Source: Mycobacteroides chelonae
GTDB taxonomy: Bacteria > Actinomycetota > Actinomycetes > Mycobacteriales > Mycobacteriaceae
NCBI RefSeq assembly: GCF_016767715.1
Contig: NZ_CP050145.1
Span: forward strand, 3,162,001 to 3,226,000
DNA length: 64,000 bases
Direction of reading: 5' to 3'
Of this stretch, positions 36,906 to 50,491 are shown piece after piece. The translations under genes and the position numbers were made by a program. The notes under the pieces are model-generated. The model saw only the letters and a program-made list of their open reading frames with translations, did no database searches and had not been told where the DNA came from. Position 1 is the stretch's first letter, and every line of letters begins with the position of its first letter.

Positions 36906-38114
36906 ATGCCAGTGACGTCATCGGAGCCGTCTAGCGCGCTACGCGAACGCATCGCGGCCGCCGCGCACGAGGTTCTCGCCAGCCATCCCCCCGCTTCCAC
37001 CCCTGTTACCGAGCTGCTGGGCGCCGTCTATGACGCGGGCCTGGCCTGGGTTCAGTTCCCGGTCGGCCTCGGCGGCCTCGACGCGCCTCCTGCGCTCCAG
37101 TCCGTTTCCGACACCATCCTGCGCGCGGCGGGCATGCCAGACCCGTTGTTTATCAACGTGATCGGCTACGGCATGGCGGCACCCACGGTGCTCGCGCACG
37201 GGCAACCCGAGCTGACCCAGCGGATTCTGCGCCCGCTGTTCACCGGTGAGGAGCTCTGGTGTCAGCTGTTCAGTGAGCCCGGGGCCGGTTCCGACCTCGC
37301 GGGCCTGGCCACCCGCGCGATACGAGACGGCGACGAATGGGTCATCAACGGCCAGAAGGTGTGGACCTCTGGCGCCCATCAGGCACGCTGGGCACTGTTG
37401 GTGGCTCGCAGCAATCCCGACGTGCCCAAGCACCGCGGCCTGACCTATTTCGTAGTCGATATGACCGATCCGGGCGTCGAGGTCCGTCCGCTGCGCCAAA
37501 TGACCGGAGATGCCGAGTTCAACGAGGTGTACCTCACCGATGTTCGCATCCCGGATGCACATCGGCTGGGCAACGAGGGCGACGGCTGGCGAGTCTCGAT
37601 GACAACGCTGATGAACGAGCGCAGCGCGCTGGGCGGGGCGTTCGACCACGGTCGCGCCGGCGGATCCATCGGCAACGCACTGAATCTGTGGAAGCAACGC
37701 CCCGACCTACACACCCCCGAGCTGCGGGCCAAGCTGACCAACCTGTTCGTGCGCTCAGAGGGAAACCGCTATGGCACCCAGATGAGGATCGCCGCCCAGG
37801 GCGATGCGCCCATGGGTCCGGAGGGGTCGATCGGCAAGCTGATGGGCGCGGAGCTCAACCAGCAGATCTACGACTTCTGTGTCGAACTGCTAGGCATCGA
37901 GGCGACTCTGTACGCCTCTTACGACATGCGGCGCGTCGTCGAGGATGACCGCCGCGCCGACACCATGTGGGCCTTCCTGCGGTCCAAAGCCAACACCATC
38001 GAGGGCGGCACCTCCGACGTGATGCGCAACATCATCGGGGAGCGCGTTCTCGGGTTACCGGGCGATATCCGGGTCGACACCGACAAAGCATGGAAAGAGG
38101 TGCCCCGTGGCTGA
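36906..38114 (+). CDS. Acyl-CoA dehydrogenase, catalytic subunit
   Basis: A 402-residue FAD enzyme. FSEPGAGSDLAGLATRA and VWTSGAHQA are the flavin/acyl-CoA loops. The catalytic base is E366 in NTIEGGTSDVMRNIIGERVLGLP. The next gene, also an acyl-CoA dehydrogenase, overlaps its end by 8 bases. Mycobacterial steroid side-chain FadE pairs of this kind form alpha2beta2 complexes, so a heteromer is likely. The substrate (fatty, branched or sterol-derived acyl-CoA) is not readable. Confidence 0.87.
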   Translation: MPVTSSEPSSALRERIAAAAHEVLASHPPASTPVTELLGAVYDAGLAWVQFPVGLGGLDAPPALQSVSDTILRAAGMPDPLFINVIGYGMAAPTVLAHGQPELTQRILRPLFTGEELWCQLFSEPGAGSDLAGLATRAIRDGDEWVINGQKVWTSGAHQARWALLVARSNPDVPKHRGLTYFVVDMTDPGVEVRPLRQMTGDAEFNEVYLTDVRIPDAHRLGNEGDGWRVSMTTLMNERSALGGAFDHGRAGGSIGNALNLWKQRPDLHTPELRAKLTNLFVRSEGNRYGTQMRIAAQGDAPMGPEGSIGKLMGAELNQQIYDFCVELLGIEATLYASYDMRRVVEDDRRADTMWAFLRSKANTIEGGTSDVMRNIIGERVLGLPGDIRVDTDKAWKEVPRG

Positions 38115-39219
38115 ATTCGAGTTCACCGAAGAGCACGGCGACCTGCGTTCGCTGGTGCGTAGTTGGTGCGAACGGGTCTGGACACCCGAGCATGTACGCC
38201 AGATCGCCGATGCCGGAACCACCGACCTGGAGGCCTGGCACGCCCTCGGGTCCGAGCTGGGTGTCGTGGGACTGAGCCTGCCCGAAGAATATGGCGGCGG
38301 AGGCCTGGGCGTAATCGAATTAGCCATCGTCGCAGAGGAATTGGGACGAGCGCTGGCGTGTCTACCGTGGATATCGAGCGCAGCACTCGGCGCCGCCGCG
38401 CTGGTGGCCAGCGGCGACGGCGACGCCCTTACCGAATGGGTACCCGCATTGGCCTCCGGCGCCAAGACGATCACGCTGGCCGGAGGGCGAACCCGGCTCG
38501 CCGACGCCATCACAGTGTCCGCTGAATCCGACGACGACGGATGGAAGCTCACCGGTGACGCCGAGCACGTTCCAGACGGCGCCACCGCGGACGTGATTCT
38601 GGTGCTGGCCGATACCGACTCGGGCCCAACCCTTTTCGCGGTCGACGGGAACGCGCCGAGCGTTGATCGGCATGCCCTGGCCACCCTGGATCTGACCCGG
38701 CGCCAGGCCAACATCCACTTCGACTCGACTCCCGCACGGGTGATCGGCGAAGCCGGGAACGGCGCCTCGGCCGTATCGCACGCGCTGGACGTTGCCGCCA
38801 CCGCGCTGGCGGCCGAACAGGCCGGTATCGCCGCCCACATGCTGGACGTGACAACCGAATACGCCAAGTCCCGAATTCAGTTCGGACGGATCATCGGGTC
38901 GTTCCAGGCCGTCAAGCACCGCCTTGCCGACATGGCCGCGGCCGCCGGGAATGTGCGTGGCGCCGCCTATCATGCGGCATGGTCACATGACGACCCAAGC
39001 CTTGACGACCCTGCGCTGGCCACGAGCATCGCCCAGCAGGTAGCGTCCGCGGGAGCGGTAGAGGTAACCGCCAAGGCCATTCAGAGCCATGGCGGCATCG
39101 GATTTACCTGGGAACACCCGGCCCACCTGTATTACAAACGGGCCGTCAGCAATTCGGCACTCTTCGGAGGCCGCGCCGTCCACGCCGAACGTATCGCCAA
39201 GGAGGTTATCGACGCATGA
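38107..39219 (+). CDS. Acyl-CoA dehydrogenase, partner subunit
   Basis: A 370-residue FadE-type protein. LPEEYGGGGLGVIELAIVAEELGRAL and TTEYAKSRIQFGRIIGSFQAVKHRLADM are family blocks. The C-terminal segment is HGGIGFTWEHPAHLYYKRA, with no EGGTSD-type catalytic segment. Together with the 8-base overlap this suggests a non-catalytic or half-site partner of the upstream FadE. GTG 38107 starts the frame, and the crotonase gene overlaps its end by 4 bases. Confidence 0.85.
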   Translation: MAEFEFTEEHGDLRSLVRSWCERVWTPEHVRQIADAGTTDLEAWHALGSELGVVGLSLPEEYGGGGLGVIELAIVAEELGRALACLPWISSAALGAAALVASGDGDALTEWVPALASGAKTITLAGGRTRLADAITVSAESDDDGWKLTGDAEHVPDGATADVILVLADTDSGPTLFAVDGNAPSVDRHALATLDLTRRQANIHFDSTPARVIGEAGNGASAVSHALDVAATALAAEQAGIAAHMLDVTTEYAKSRIQFGRIIGSFQAVKHRLADMAAAAGNVRGAAYHAAWSHDDPSLDDPALATSIAQQVASAGAVEVTAKAIQSHGGIGFTWEHPAHLYYKRAVSNSALFGGRAVHAERIAKEVIDA

Positions 39220-39974
39220 CCGAACAAATTCTCTTGACGCAGACCGAAGACCGGATCTGCACCATCACGCTCAACCGTCCGCAGGCCCGCAATGCGCTGA
39301 GCAAGGCGCTCGGCGACGAGATCGTCAAGGCCGTCACCGCTGCCGACGCCGACGACAACGTCGACGTGATGATCCTGACCGCCGCCGACCCGGTGTTCTG
39401 CGCAGGTGTCGACCTCAAGGAGTTGGGCAGCGGCGATCGGGCCGACACCCTGGACCCGTGGTGGCCGGAGCTGTCCAAGCCGGTCATCGGTGCCATCAAC
39501 GGCGCCGCCGTCACCGGCGGCCTGGAGCTGGCGTTGGCCTGCGACATCCTGATCGCCTCCGAAAAGGCTCGTTTCGCCGATACCCATGCGCGCGTTGGCA
39601 TCCTGCCCACCTGGGGGCTGACCACGCTGCTGCCGCTGTCGGTCGGACGTGGCCTGGCGCGGCGCATGAGCCTCACCGGCGACTACCTCTCGGCCGAGGA
39701 CGCGTTACGAGCCGGCCTGGTCACCGAGGTGGTTGCCCACGAGGACCTGCTGCCGGCGGCCAAGCGGCTCGCGGCGACCATCTCCGGGAACAACCAGCCC
39801 GCGGTACGTGAGCTCCTGGCCTCCTACCGGCGCATCGAGTCCGAGCTTGTCGGCAACGGCCTGCAGGTGGCCCTGGACGACGCGCATCGGTGGATCGAGC
39901 AGAATTCCATCGCCGAGGGTGTCGAGGAACGTCGCGCCGCGATCATGGCGCGCGGGCGTAGCCAGAACTCCTAG
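39216..39974 (+). CDS. Enoyl-CoA hydratase/isomerase family protein
   Basis: A 252-residue crotonase. The CoA/oxyanion segment is FCAGVDLKELG and INGAAVTGGLELALACD. The region that normally carries the first catalytic glutamate reads FADTHARVGILPTWG, with His-Ala where Pro-Glu is usual. It may be a weaker hydratase or an isomerase/hydrolase variant; this substitution recurs in mycobacterial EchA proteins as I recall them. Third gene of a coupled FadE-FadE-Ech operon, probably consecutive beta-oxidation steps. Its end overlaps the convergent mbtK-like gene by 4 bases. Confidence 0.87.
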   Translation: MTEQILLTQTEDRICTITLNRPQARNALSKALGDEIVKAVTAADADDNVDVMILTAADPVFCAGVDLKELGSGDRADTLDPWWPELSKPVIGAINGAAVTGGLELALACDILIASEKARFADTHARVGILPTWGLTTLLPLSVGRGLARRMSLTGDYLSAEDALRAGLVTEVVAHEDLLPAAKRLAATISGNNQPAVRELLASYRRIESELVGNGLQVALDDAHRWIEQNSIAEGVEERRAAIMARGRSQNS

Positions 39975-40576
39975 CGGTCCAAGCGGTACAGGGCAATCCG
40001 ACGGTCCGGCCGAATATCGAACTCACCCAGGAGCGTCCAACCGAGTCTGTACAGCGCCTTCCGCATCGGCACATTCGACACCGACGGCTCGATCATCATC
40101 CGGCGGCAGTCGACATCAGCGTGGTGCACCGCCGAGGGCAGCAGCCGCATCCACTCCGACACAACACCTCGACCCAGATACCGGGTGTCTGCGGTCGCTA
40201 CGTGGAGGCCGACATCATGCGCGTGCGCGCCGTAGATCCGCGCGATCTCATCGCGAGCAGCGCGGTACAGCTCGACGTACCCGATCTCGATTCCGTCCAC
40301 CGACAAGATGCAGGGCAGGGAGTAGTGTCCAGCCAGCCGGTATGAGGCATCCTCCCGCCATTGCTCAGCCGACCAGGATTGTTCCCAGGTTTCGACCAGG
40401 TGAGGTCGAGCAAACCACTCGCTGAGCATGTCCGGATCCGTGCCTTCCGGGTCAACGGGGCGCAACCCGTAACGGGTGCCCTCAAACGAGGGCAACGGCG
40501 GAGGGCCCGCATCGACGACCTCAGCAGCCACATCGGTGATCTCTCGCCCGATTCGATAACCGGTGGGACTGTTCAT
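39971..40576 (-). CDS. mbtK: MbtK-like lysine N-acyltransferase (siderophore)
   Basis: A 201-residue GNAT-type protein of the AlcB/IucB siderophore group. MLSEWFARPHLVETWEQSW, GYVELYRAARDEIARIYGAHAHDVGLHV and EPSVSNVPMRKALYRLGWTLLGEFD match MbtK, which acylates the lysine side chain of mycobactin. The core mbt cluster is not in this window, so the gene is detached from it. An IdeR-type iron box overlaps its predicted promoter, supporting a siderophore role. The symbol rests on similarity and this box. Confidence 0.8.
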   Translation of the reverse strand: MNSPTGYRIGREITDVAAEVVDAGPPPLPSFEGTRYGLRPVDPEGTDPDMLSEWFARPHLVETWEQSWSAEQWREDASYRLAGHYSLPCILSVDGIEIGYVELYRAARDEIARIYGAHAHDVGLHVATADTRYLGRGVVSEWMRLLPSAVHHADVDCRRMMIEPSVSNVPMRKALYRLGWTLLGEFDIRPDRRIALYRLDR

Positions 40577-40612
40577 CGGCCCGAGTGGCTCCGTTCGATC
40601 GATGGCCCTAGC

Positions 40613-40631
40613 TTAGGTAAGCCTATATTCT
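40613..40631 (-). promoter_or_regulatory. IdeR iron box upstream of the mbtK-like gene
   Basis: TTAGGTAAGCCTATATTCT matches 13 of 19 positions of the IdeR consensus TTAGGTTAGSCTAACCTAA by eye. It lies 37-55 bases upstream of ATG 40576 and covers a TAGGCT -10 candidate on the minus strand, so iron-loaded IdeR would block transcription. Confidence 0.6.
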
Positions 40632-40662
40632 AGGAGCATCCATCGAGGCGATCTTTCAACCC

Positions 40663-40884
40663 CTACATCAGGTGCGGCGTTTCCTTGTGGACTTTGTGGT
40701 CGTGGTGCACCGTGCCGCCGACTACCGCGAATCCGAGCCCTGCGGTGACCAGTAGCGCAATGGCCGCGACCATTCCCCAGCCGTGATGCCCGGAGGCCAA
40801 CGCCGCCAGCCCCAGCGCGGTGATCGTGACCGACACCAGCCCGAGGAAGTAGCCGGTCCACACGGCAAATCGATCAAGGTTCAT
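40663..40884 (-). CDS. Small two-helix membrane protein with His-rich tail
   Basis: A 73-residue protein with two membrane helices (about residues 8-33 and 41-61) and a short polar tail rich in histidine (VHHDHKVHKETPH). GAGGAGGTGT lies 6 bases before ATG 40884, an unusually strong ribosome binding site for this sequence. The family is not recognised. The His cluster could bind metal, which would fit the neighbouring iron-regulated gene, but this is speculative. Confidence 0.6.
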   Translation of the reverse strand: MNLDRFAVWTGYFLGLVSVTITALGLAALASGHHGWGMVAAIALLVTAGLGFAVVGGTVHHDHKVHKETPHLM

Positions 40885-40927
40885 TTCGAAACACCTCCTC
40901 ATCCAGCGTTTCCCAGAATACTCCGGA

Positions 40928-40943
40928 AGTGACCTGGATCACA
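40928..40943. promoter_or_regulatory. CRP-like site in a divergent promoter region
   Basis: AGTGA-CCTGGA-TCACA matches the CRP consensus at 9 of 10 defined positions. It lies 44 bases upstream of ATG 40884 and 62 bases upstream of ATG 41006, so it could serve either small membrane-protein gene. Confidence 0.4.
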
Positions 40944-41005
40944 TAGGCGCGCCCTGGCAAACCCTCGATATCATCAAGTGAGCTACACGATCAGGGGGAG
41001 AGTTC

Positions 41006-41359
41006 ATGTCGTACCCGCAGCACTATCCGACAGCAGCACCCAGGTACTTCCAGGTGCGGCTCACCAAACACACCGGGATGCTGATCATGTTCAGCACCCG
41101 GTCCTACACGATCACCGGCACACTTGAGCAGTGCGAGGCCGCCTACCGCGACGCACAGACCCACAATCTGGCAGCCGGGTGGTGGAGCTTTCTGTCCATC
41201 CTGGTCATGAACTGGATCGCGATCTTCGGAAACATGGGGCAGATCAGGCAGATTCGGCATTTGGCCGCACAGCCACCGGTCTACCAGAGCTACCCGCCGT
41301 CGGGATACCCACCGCCACCGGCCGGATATCCGTATCCGCAGTACCCACCTGCGCAGTGA
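41006..41359 (+). CDS. Small protein with one membrane segment and a Pro/Tyr-rich tail
   Basis: A 117-residue protein. The N-terminal 45 residues look like a small beta domain (YFQVRLTKHTGMLIMFSTRSYTITGTLEQCEAAY), a hydrophobic helix follows at about 60-78, and the last 30 residues repeat Y-P-P units (SYPPSGYPPPPAGYPYPQYPP). GGGGGAGAG precedes ATG 41006. I recognise no family. The tail suggests protein-protein or envelope contact. Its stop adjoins the end of the convergent MATE gene. Confidence 0.6.
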   Translation: MSYPQHYPTAAPRYFQVRLTKHTGMLIMFSTRSYTITGTLEQCEAAYRDAQTHNLAAGWWSFLSILVMNWIAIFGNMGQIRQIRHLAAQPPVYQSYPPSGYPPPPAGYPYPQYPPAQ

Positions 41360-44139
<2,780 letters not shown>

Positions 44140-44140
44140 G

Positions 44141-46897
<2,757 letters not shown>

Positions 46898-46985
46898 TGC
46901 TCTCCTGTCTGCGAGGCAGCGGCTTCAGGCGCCGTGCCTCGTGTTAGCTGTGATGGACGATCATCATCGACGCTTCACGGTGTGC

Positions 46986-47303
46986 TCATTGTTTGTCGTT
47001 GCCAATCTCTTGGTATTGCTCAACATGTTCGAAGACCACGGAGGTATCCGGGGTTCCGCCGATCCGGAGCGCTCGAGCGAAAGCCCGCCGCTTCACCGCC
47101 AGGTGGTAACACTGCGCCGACCTGTGCAACCACGCACCTCGGCCGGGCAGTCTGCGGCGGGTATCGACAACAACATGCCGATCATCCGCAGCAACCACAC
47201 GAAGCAGATCTGCAGCCAACTCTCGCCCCCGGCATCCGATGCATGTCCGTACCGGTTCACCGGTCGGGGCATGTGCGAACGCCGAAGTCTCGCGCTGGAT
47301 CAC
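46986..47303 (-). CDS. YlxR-family RNA-binding protein
   Basis: A 105-residue small basic protein. EPVRTCIGCRGRE is the YlxR signature, followed by RRRLPGRGAWLHRSAQCYHLAVKRRAFARALR, the conserved basic patch that probably binds RNA. YlxR normally lies between nusA and infB; here infB is still next (88-base gap) but nusA is 2.2 kb away. The GTG start lies 5 bases after TAGACT, so this gene and infB may have their own promoter. Confidence 0.88.
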   Translation of the reverse strand: MIQRETSAFAHAPTGEPVRTCIGCRGRELAADLLRVVAADDRHVVVDTRRRLPGRGAWLHRSAQCYHLAVKRRAFARALRIGGTPDTSVVFEHVEQYQEIGNDKQ

Positions 47304-47308
47304 GGCTT

Positions 47309-47314
47309 AGTCTA
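47309..47314 (-). promoter_or_regulatory. Candidate -10 hexamer before ylxR-infB
   Basis: On the minus strand TAGACT (TANNNT) ends 5 bases before GTG 47303, slightly closer than other leaderless candidates here. It would restart transcription after the inserted NsrR-Hmp module. Confidence 0.35.
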
Positions 47315-47376
47315 CCGTCCGCGACAGCTTATTTATGAATCGGGCCACAGCCTCGAATGACACGGGTGTATTCCGG

Positions 47377-47811
47377 TCACCGAACCCCTGCCACGATGAG
47401 CATCACGACACCGATTAACGCCACCGTCTTGATGCACTCGACCGCGACGTATGCCAGGTGCAGGCGACTGCGCCCGGCATATTCGCCCCCGTCGCGAATC
47501 GCGTTGGTTCGCCTCATCATGGCTGGCCGCACAACCACCAGCTGAACCGCAAGACAGCCGCATGTCGCGAGGACCGCGGCGACCGCGGCCGAGGAGAGGT
47601 CGCCCGCCACCATCAGTAACACCAGGGCCAAGGCCACCACACCCTCCACCGCGTTCAGCGCACCGAACACCAGGCGGCCTATCCCGAGCCCTATCTGAAC
47701 GGTGACGCCTGGGGCCCGGAATTTCAGTGGCGCCTCGATGAACGAGATCGCCACCACCAAGCCCAACCAGAATGCGGCCAATGTGGCCACCGCGACGTCG
47801 ATGCGTGTCAT
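47377..47811 (-). CDS. Four-helix membrane protein in the NO-detoxification module
   Basis: A 144-residue protein with four predicted helices (about 5-25, 45-70, 75-95, 118-142). FIEAPLKFRAPGV and GIGRLVFGALNAVEGV resemble DUF4149/TMEM205-type proteins, which I recall only loosely. The ATG overlaps the hmp stop by 4 bases, so it is co-translated with the flavohaemoglobin. That link suggests a role in nitric oxide stress, perhaps haem or redox related, without direct evidence. Confidence 0.6.
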   Translation of the reverse strand: MTRIDVAVATLAAFWLGLVVAISFIEAPLKFRAPGVTVQIGLGIGRLVFGALNAVEGVVALALVLLMVAGDLSSAAVAAVLATCGCLAVQLVVVRPAMMRRTNAIRDGGEYAGRSRLHLAYVAVECIKTVALIGVVMLIVAGVR

Positions 47812-48998
47812 GCCATGGCCGACGCCAAGGGCCCAAACAATTCGTGGTTGATCTGCTCCTGCGGAATCCCCAAAGACACCAGGTCTTCGTTGATGGCCGA
47901 CATGAACGGCCGCGGGCCGCAGACGAACACCGTGGACAGTCGATTAAGTGGCAGTCGGTGCAGGCTCATGCGGCCGACACCGTGCTCGGGGTGCTCCACA
48001 TGTGCCCGTTCGTACCACGTGTGCAGCTGGCCGGCGGGCAGTCGGCCGACTAGATCCGCCAACTCGTGCCGGTAGGCGTGGGCGGCCGCCGACTGATCGG
48101 CGTGCAGGACCACAACCTCTCGCGGCGATTGCGTGGCCACGAGCTCCTGCAGCATCCCCATGATGGGCGTGCAGCCGATACCGGCGGATACCAGGACCAG
48201 CGGATCGGCCGAATCGTCCAGGGTGAATTCGCCCATGGGCACCGAGACCCGCAGCTGTTGCCCCTCGAAGATGTTGTCGTAGATGAAGTTCGACACCTCA
48301 CCCGCAGGGGTGCCACCGGCGCTGATTCGCTTGACGGCAATACGCCAGCCACCCTCATGAGCGCCCCGGGACAAACTGTATTGACGAATCTGCCTGGCCC
48401 CGTCCGGCAAGGTAACTTGCACCGATATGTACTGCCCTGGCAGGAAGCTCGGCAGTTCGCCGAATACCGCGCGTAACTCGAATCCAGCCACATCCGCCGA
48501 TTCCAGCTGGCGGCGTACCACCACAACCTGCCGCCACACATCGCCCGGCGCGACCCCGGCAGCGCCGTACAGGGCCTTCTCCCGCGCGATCAACTCATTG
48601 GCCATGAGCCAGTAGAACTCGCTCCAGGCCGCCGCGACCTCTGCGGTCACCGCGTCCCCCAACACTTCGGCTATCGCGGCGAACAGGTGCTCGTAGACGA
48701 TCGGATACTGCTCGGCGACAATTCCCAGCGAGGCATGCTTGTGCGCGATCCTGTCTAGCACCGAATCATATTGGGCACCATTGCCTTCCAACACCATGCC
48801 GGCGAACGACGCGATCGACGCGGCCAGCGCCTTCGGCTGCTCCCCCGCCGCCTGGTTGCCGCGGTTGAACAGATCACGAAGCAGTTCGGGGTGCGCCGCG
48901 AACATCTTGGAGTAGAACAACGGTGCGATCTCGTCAATGGCCCCGGCAACCGCGGGGAGAGTTTGACGGATGACTGCCAGCGACTCTGCTGATAGCAC
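47808..48998 (-). CDS. hmp: Flavohaemoglobin, nitric oxide dioxygenase
   Basis: 396 residues from GTG 48998. The globin domain (1-140) has the distal Tyr29 in PLFYSKMF and the proximal haem His88 in IAHKHASLG. The FAD domain has RQYSLSRGAHEG and GQYISVQV. The NAD domain has VLVSAGIGCTPIMGML and VFVCGPRPFM. It oxidises NO to nitrate using O2 and NAD(P)H. GGAAGTAG precedes the start, and the NsrR stop is 4 bases upstream. A longer frame to 49361 overlaps nsrR and is rejected. Confidence 0.93.
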   Translation of the reverse strand: MLSAESLAVIRQTLPAVAGAIDEIAPLFYSKMFAAHPELLRDLFNRGNQAAGEQPKALAASIASFAGMVLEGNGAQYDSVLDRIAHKHASLGIVAEQYPIVYEHLFAAIAEVLGDAVTAEVAAAWSEFYWLMANELIAREKALYGAAGVAPGDVWRQVVVVRRQLESADVAGFELRAVFGELPSFLPGQYISVQVTLPDGARQIRQYSLSRGAHEGGWRIAVKRISAGGTPAGEVSNFIYDNIFEGQQLRVSVPMGEFTLDDSADPLVLVSAGIGCTPIMGMLQELVATQSPREVVVLHADQSAAAHAYRHELADLVGRLPAGQLHTWYERAHVEHPEHGVGRMSLHRLPLNRLSTVFVCGPRPFMSAINEDLVSLGIPQEQINHELFGPLASAMA

Positions 48999-49002
48999 GT
49001 GA

Positions 49003-49416
49003 CTACTTCCTTTCCATTGTTGGACGGGCGATTTCGGCCACAGTCCACTGATCGAGCTCGGCGAAGAATGCCTCTTGCGCCGAGCGAAGCGCGTCGCGCA
49101 GGCGACAGTTGTGCCGAAGGGGGCAGGGCACCCCTCCCTCGCAGTCGATGACCTCGCCCTCGCGCTCCAACTTCCGGGCCAATGATCCGACTCGACGGTC
49201 GAGCCCGCCCTGCGTGATGCAGACTCCCCCATGGCGGCCACGCGTGGACTCGATCGCACCCATTTCCGAAAGTCGGGCAACAACTTTCGTGGCGTGCGTA
49301 TAGGACACACAGAGTTGGGCGGCAAGATCATCGGTGCGCAATTGAACGCCCGGCCCTGCATTGGCCAGCCGCATCACGATGCGCAGACCCAGGTCGGTGA
49401 ACCGCGTTAGTTGCAC
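49003..49416 (-). CDS. nsrR: Rrf2-family NO-sensing repressor NsrR
   Basis: A 137-residue winged-helix regulator. D8 (FTDLG) and three cysteines C92, C98 and C104 in DCEGGVPCPLRHNC match the ligands of the [4Fe-4S] cluster in Streptomyces NsrR. The HTH reads LAAQLCVSYTHATKVVARLSEMG. NO damages the cluster and releases repression of hmp, the next gene (4-base gap). The GTG start lies inside a perfect 12-bp inverted repeat, its probable autoregulatory operator. Confidence 0.9.
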   Translation of the reverse strand: MQLTRFTDLGLRIVMRLANAGPGVQLRTDDLAAQLCVSYTHATKVVARLSEMGAIESTRGRHGGVCITQGGLDRRVGSLARKLEREGEVIDCEGGVPCPLRHNCRLRDALRSAQEAFFAELDQWTVAEIARPTMERK

Positions 49417-49447
49417 ATAACTTGTATATGAGATGCAAGTTATGTGC
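49413..49447. promoter_or_regulatory. NsrR operator overlapping the nsrR start
   Basis: GCACATAACTTG (49413-49424) recurs inverted as CAAGTTATGTGC (49436-49447), a perfect 12-bp repeat with an 11-base spacer. Its inner 23 bases (49419-49441) form an 11-1-11 pseudo-palindrome, the architecture of NsrR sites. It covers the GTG start and a TATACA -10 candidate on the minus strand. Confidence 0.65.
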
Positions 49448-49495
49448 CGATAGGGACTTTGGTCAGTACCTACGGGCTACTGAGTACTACGGGCG

Positions 49496-50491
49496 CTAGT
49501 TTTCGGCGTCTGCGTCGCTTCTGATGTCGATACGCCACCCGGTCAGACGCGCAGCGAGCCTTGCGTTCTGCCCTTCTTTACCGATGGCCAGAGAAAGCTG
49601 GAAGTCGGGGACGATGACGCGCGCAGCCTTACCCGCCTCATCGATGACCGAGACCGACACCACCTTGGCGGGCGAGAGTGCATTCGCGACGAACCGCGCG
49701 GGATCCGGGTCGTAATCGATGATGTCGATCTTCTCGCCGGCAAGCTCGCTCATCACATTGCGCACGCGCTGGCCCATGGGGCCGATGCAGGCCCCCTTGG
49801 CGTTGAGCCCGGATACCTTCGAAGCCACCGCGATCTTGGACCGGTGCCCCGCCTCGCGGGCCACCGCGACGATCTCCACGGAACCGTCGCTGATCTCCGG
49901 GACCTCGAGCGAGAACAGCTTACGTACCAGATTCGGGTGCGTCCTGGACAAGGTGATCAACGGCTCACGCGCACCGCGAGACACCCCGACGACGTAGCAG
50001 CGCAACCGATCTCCGTGGCGGTACTCCTCGCCCGGCACTTGTTCGGCCGCCGGGATCACACCTTCGGAGCCCTTGGTCTCACTGCCCATGCGAACCACGA
50101 CAAGACCACGCGCGTTGGCCCGGGCGTCGCGCTGGATCACACCGCCGACAATCTCGCCCTCACGCGTGGAGAACTCGCCGAACTTGTGCTCATTCTCCGC
50201 ATCGCGCACACCCTGCTGGAACACCTGCCGCGCGGTGGTGGCCGCGATGCGGCCGAATCCTTCTGGCGTGGCATCCCATTCGGTGATGAGATTGCCGTCC
50301 TCGTCGGTCTCGCGAGCCAGCACGCGGACCACACCCGTCTTGCGATCGAGTTCGATACGCGCATTGGGTTCGTGGCCGTCGGTATGCCGGTAGGCCGTCA
50401 GGAGCGCCGACTTGATGATGTCAATCGCCTCGTCAACCGTGATGCCCTTATCGGCAGCCATCAGGTTTACCGCCGCGGGATCGATATTCAT
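49496..50491 (-). CDS. nusA: Transcription termination/antitermination protein NusA
   Basis: A 331-residue protein of the short actinobacterial type. It has an N-terminal RNA polymerase-binding domain ([17 protein letters not shown] type start), an S1 domain ([25 protein letters not shown]) and two KH domains with [21 protein letters not shown] and [19 protein letters not shown]. It controls pausing, termination and rRNA antitermination. ATG 50491 overlaps the rimP stop by 4 bases. Downstream it is separated from ylxR-infB by the nsrR-hmp module. Confidence 0.96.
   Translation of the reverse strand: MNIDPAAVNLMAADKGITVDEAIDIIKSALLTAYRHTDGHEPNARIELDRKTGVVRVLARETDEDGNLITEWDATPEGFGRIAATTARQVFQQGVRDAENEHKFGEFSTREGEIVGGVIQRDARANARGLVVVRMGSETKGSEGVIPAAEQVPGEEYRHGDRLRCYVVGVSRGAREPLITLSRTHPNLVRKLFSLEVPEISDGSVEIVAVAREAGHRSKIAVASKVSGLNAKGACIGPMGQRVRNVMSELAGEKIDIIDYDPDPARFVANALSPAKVVSVSVIDEAGKAARVIVPDFQLSLAIGKEGQNARLAARLTGWRIDIRSDADAEN

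Noticed and set aside
48999-49361. N-terminal extension of the flavohaemoglobin gene
   Set aside because: It lies wholly inside nsrR in another frame and has no globin similarity. GTG 48998 has a ribosome site and gives the standard length.
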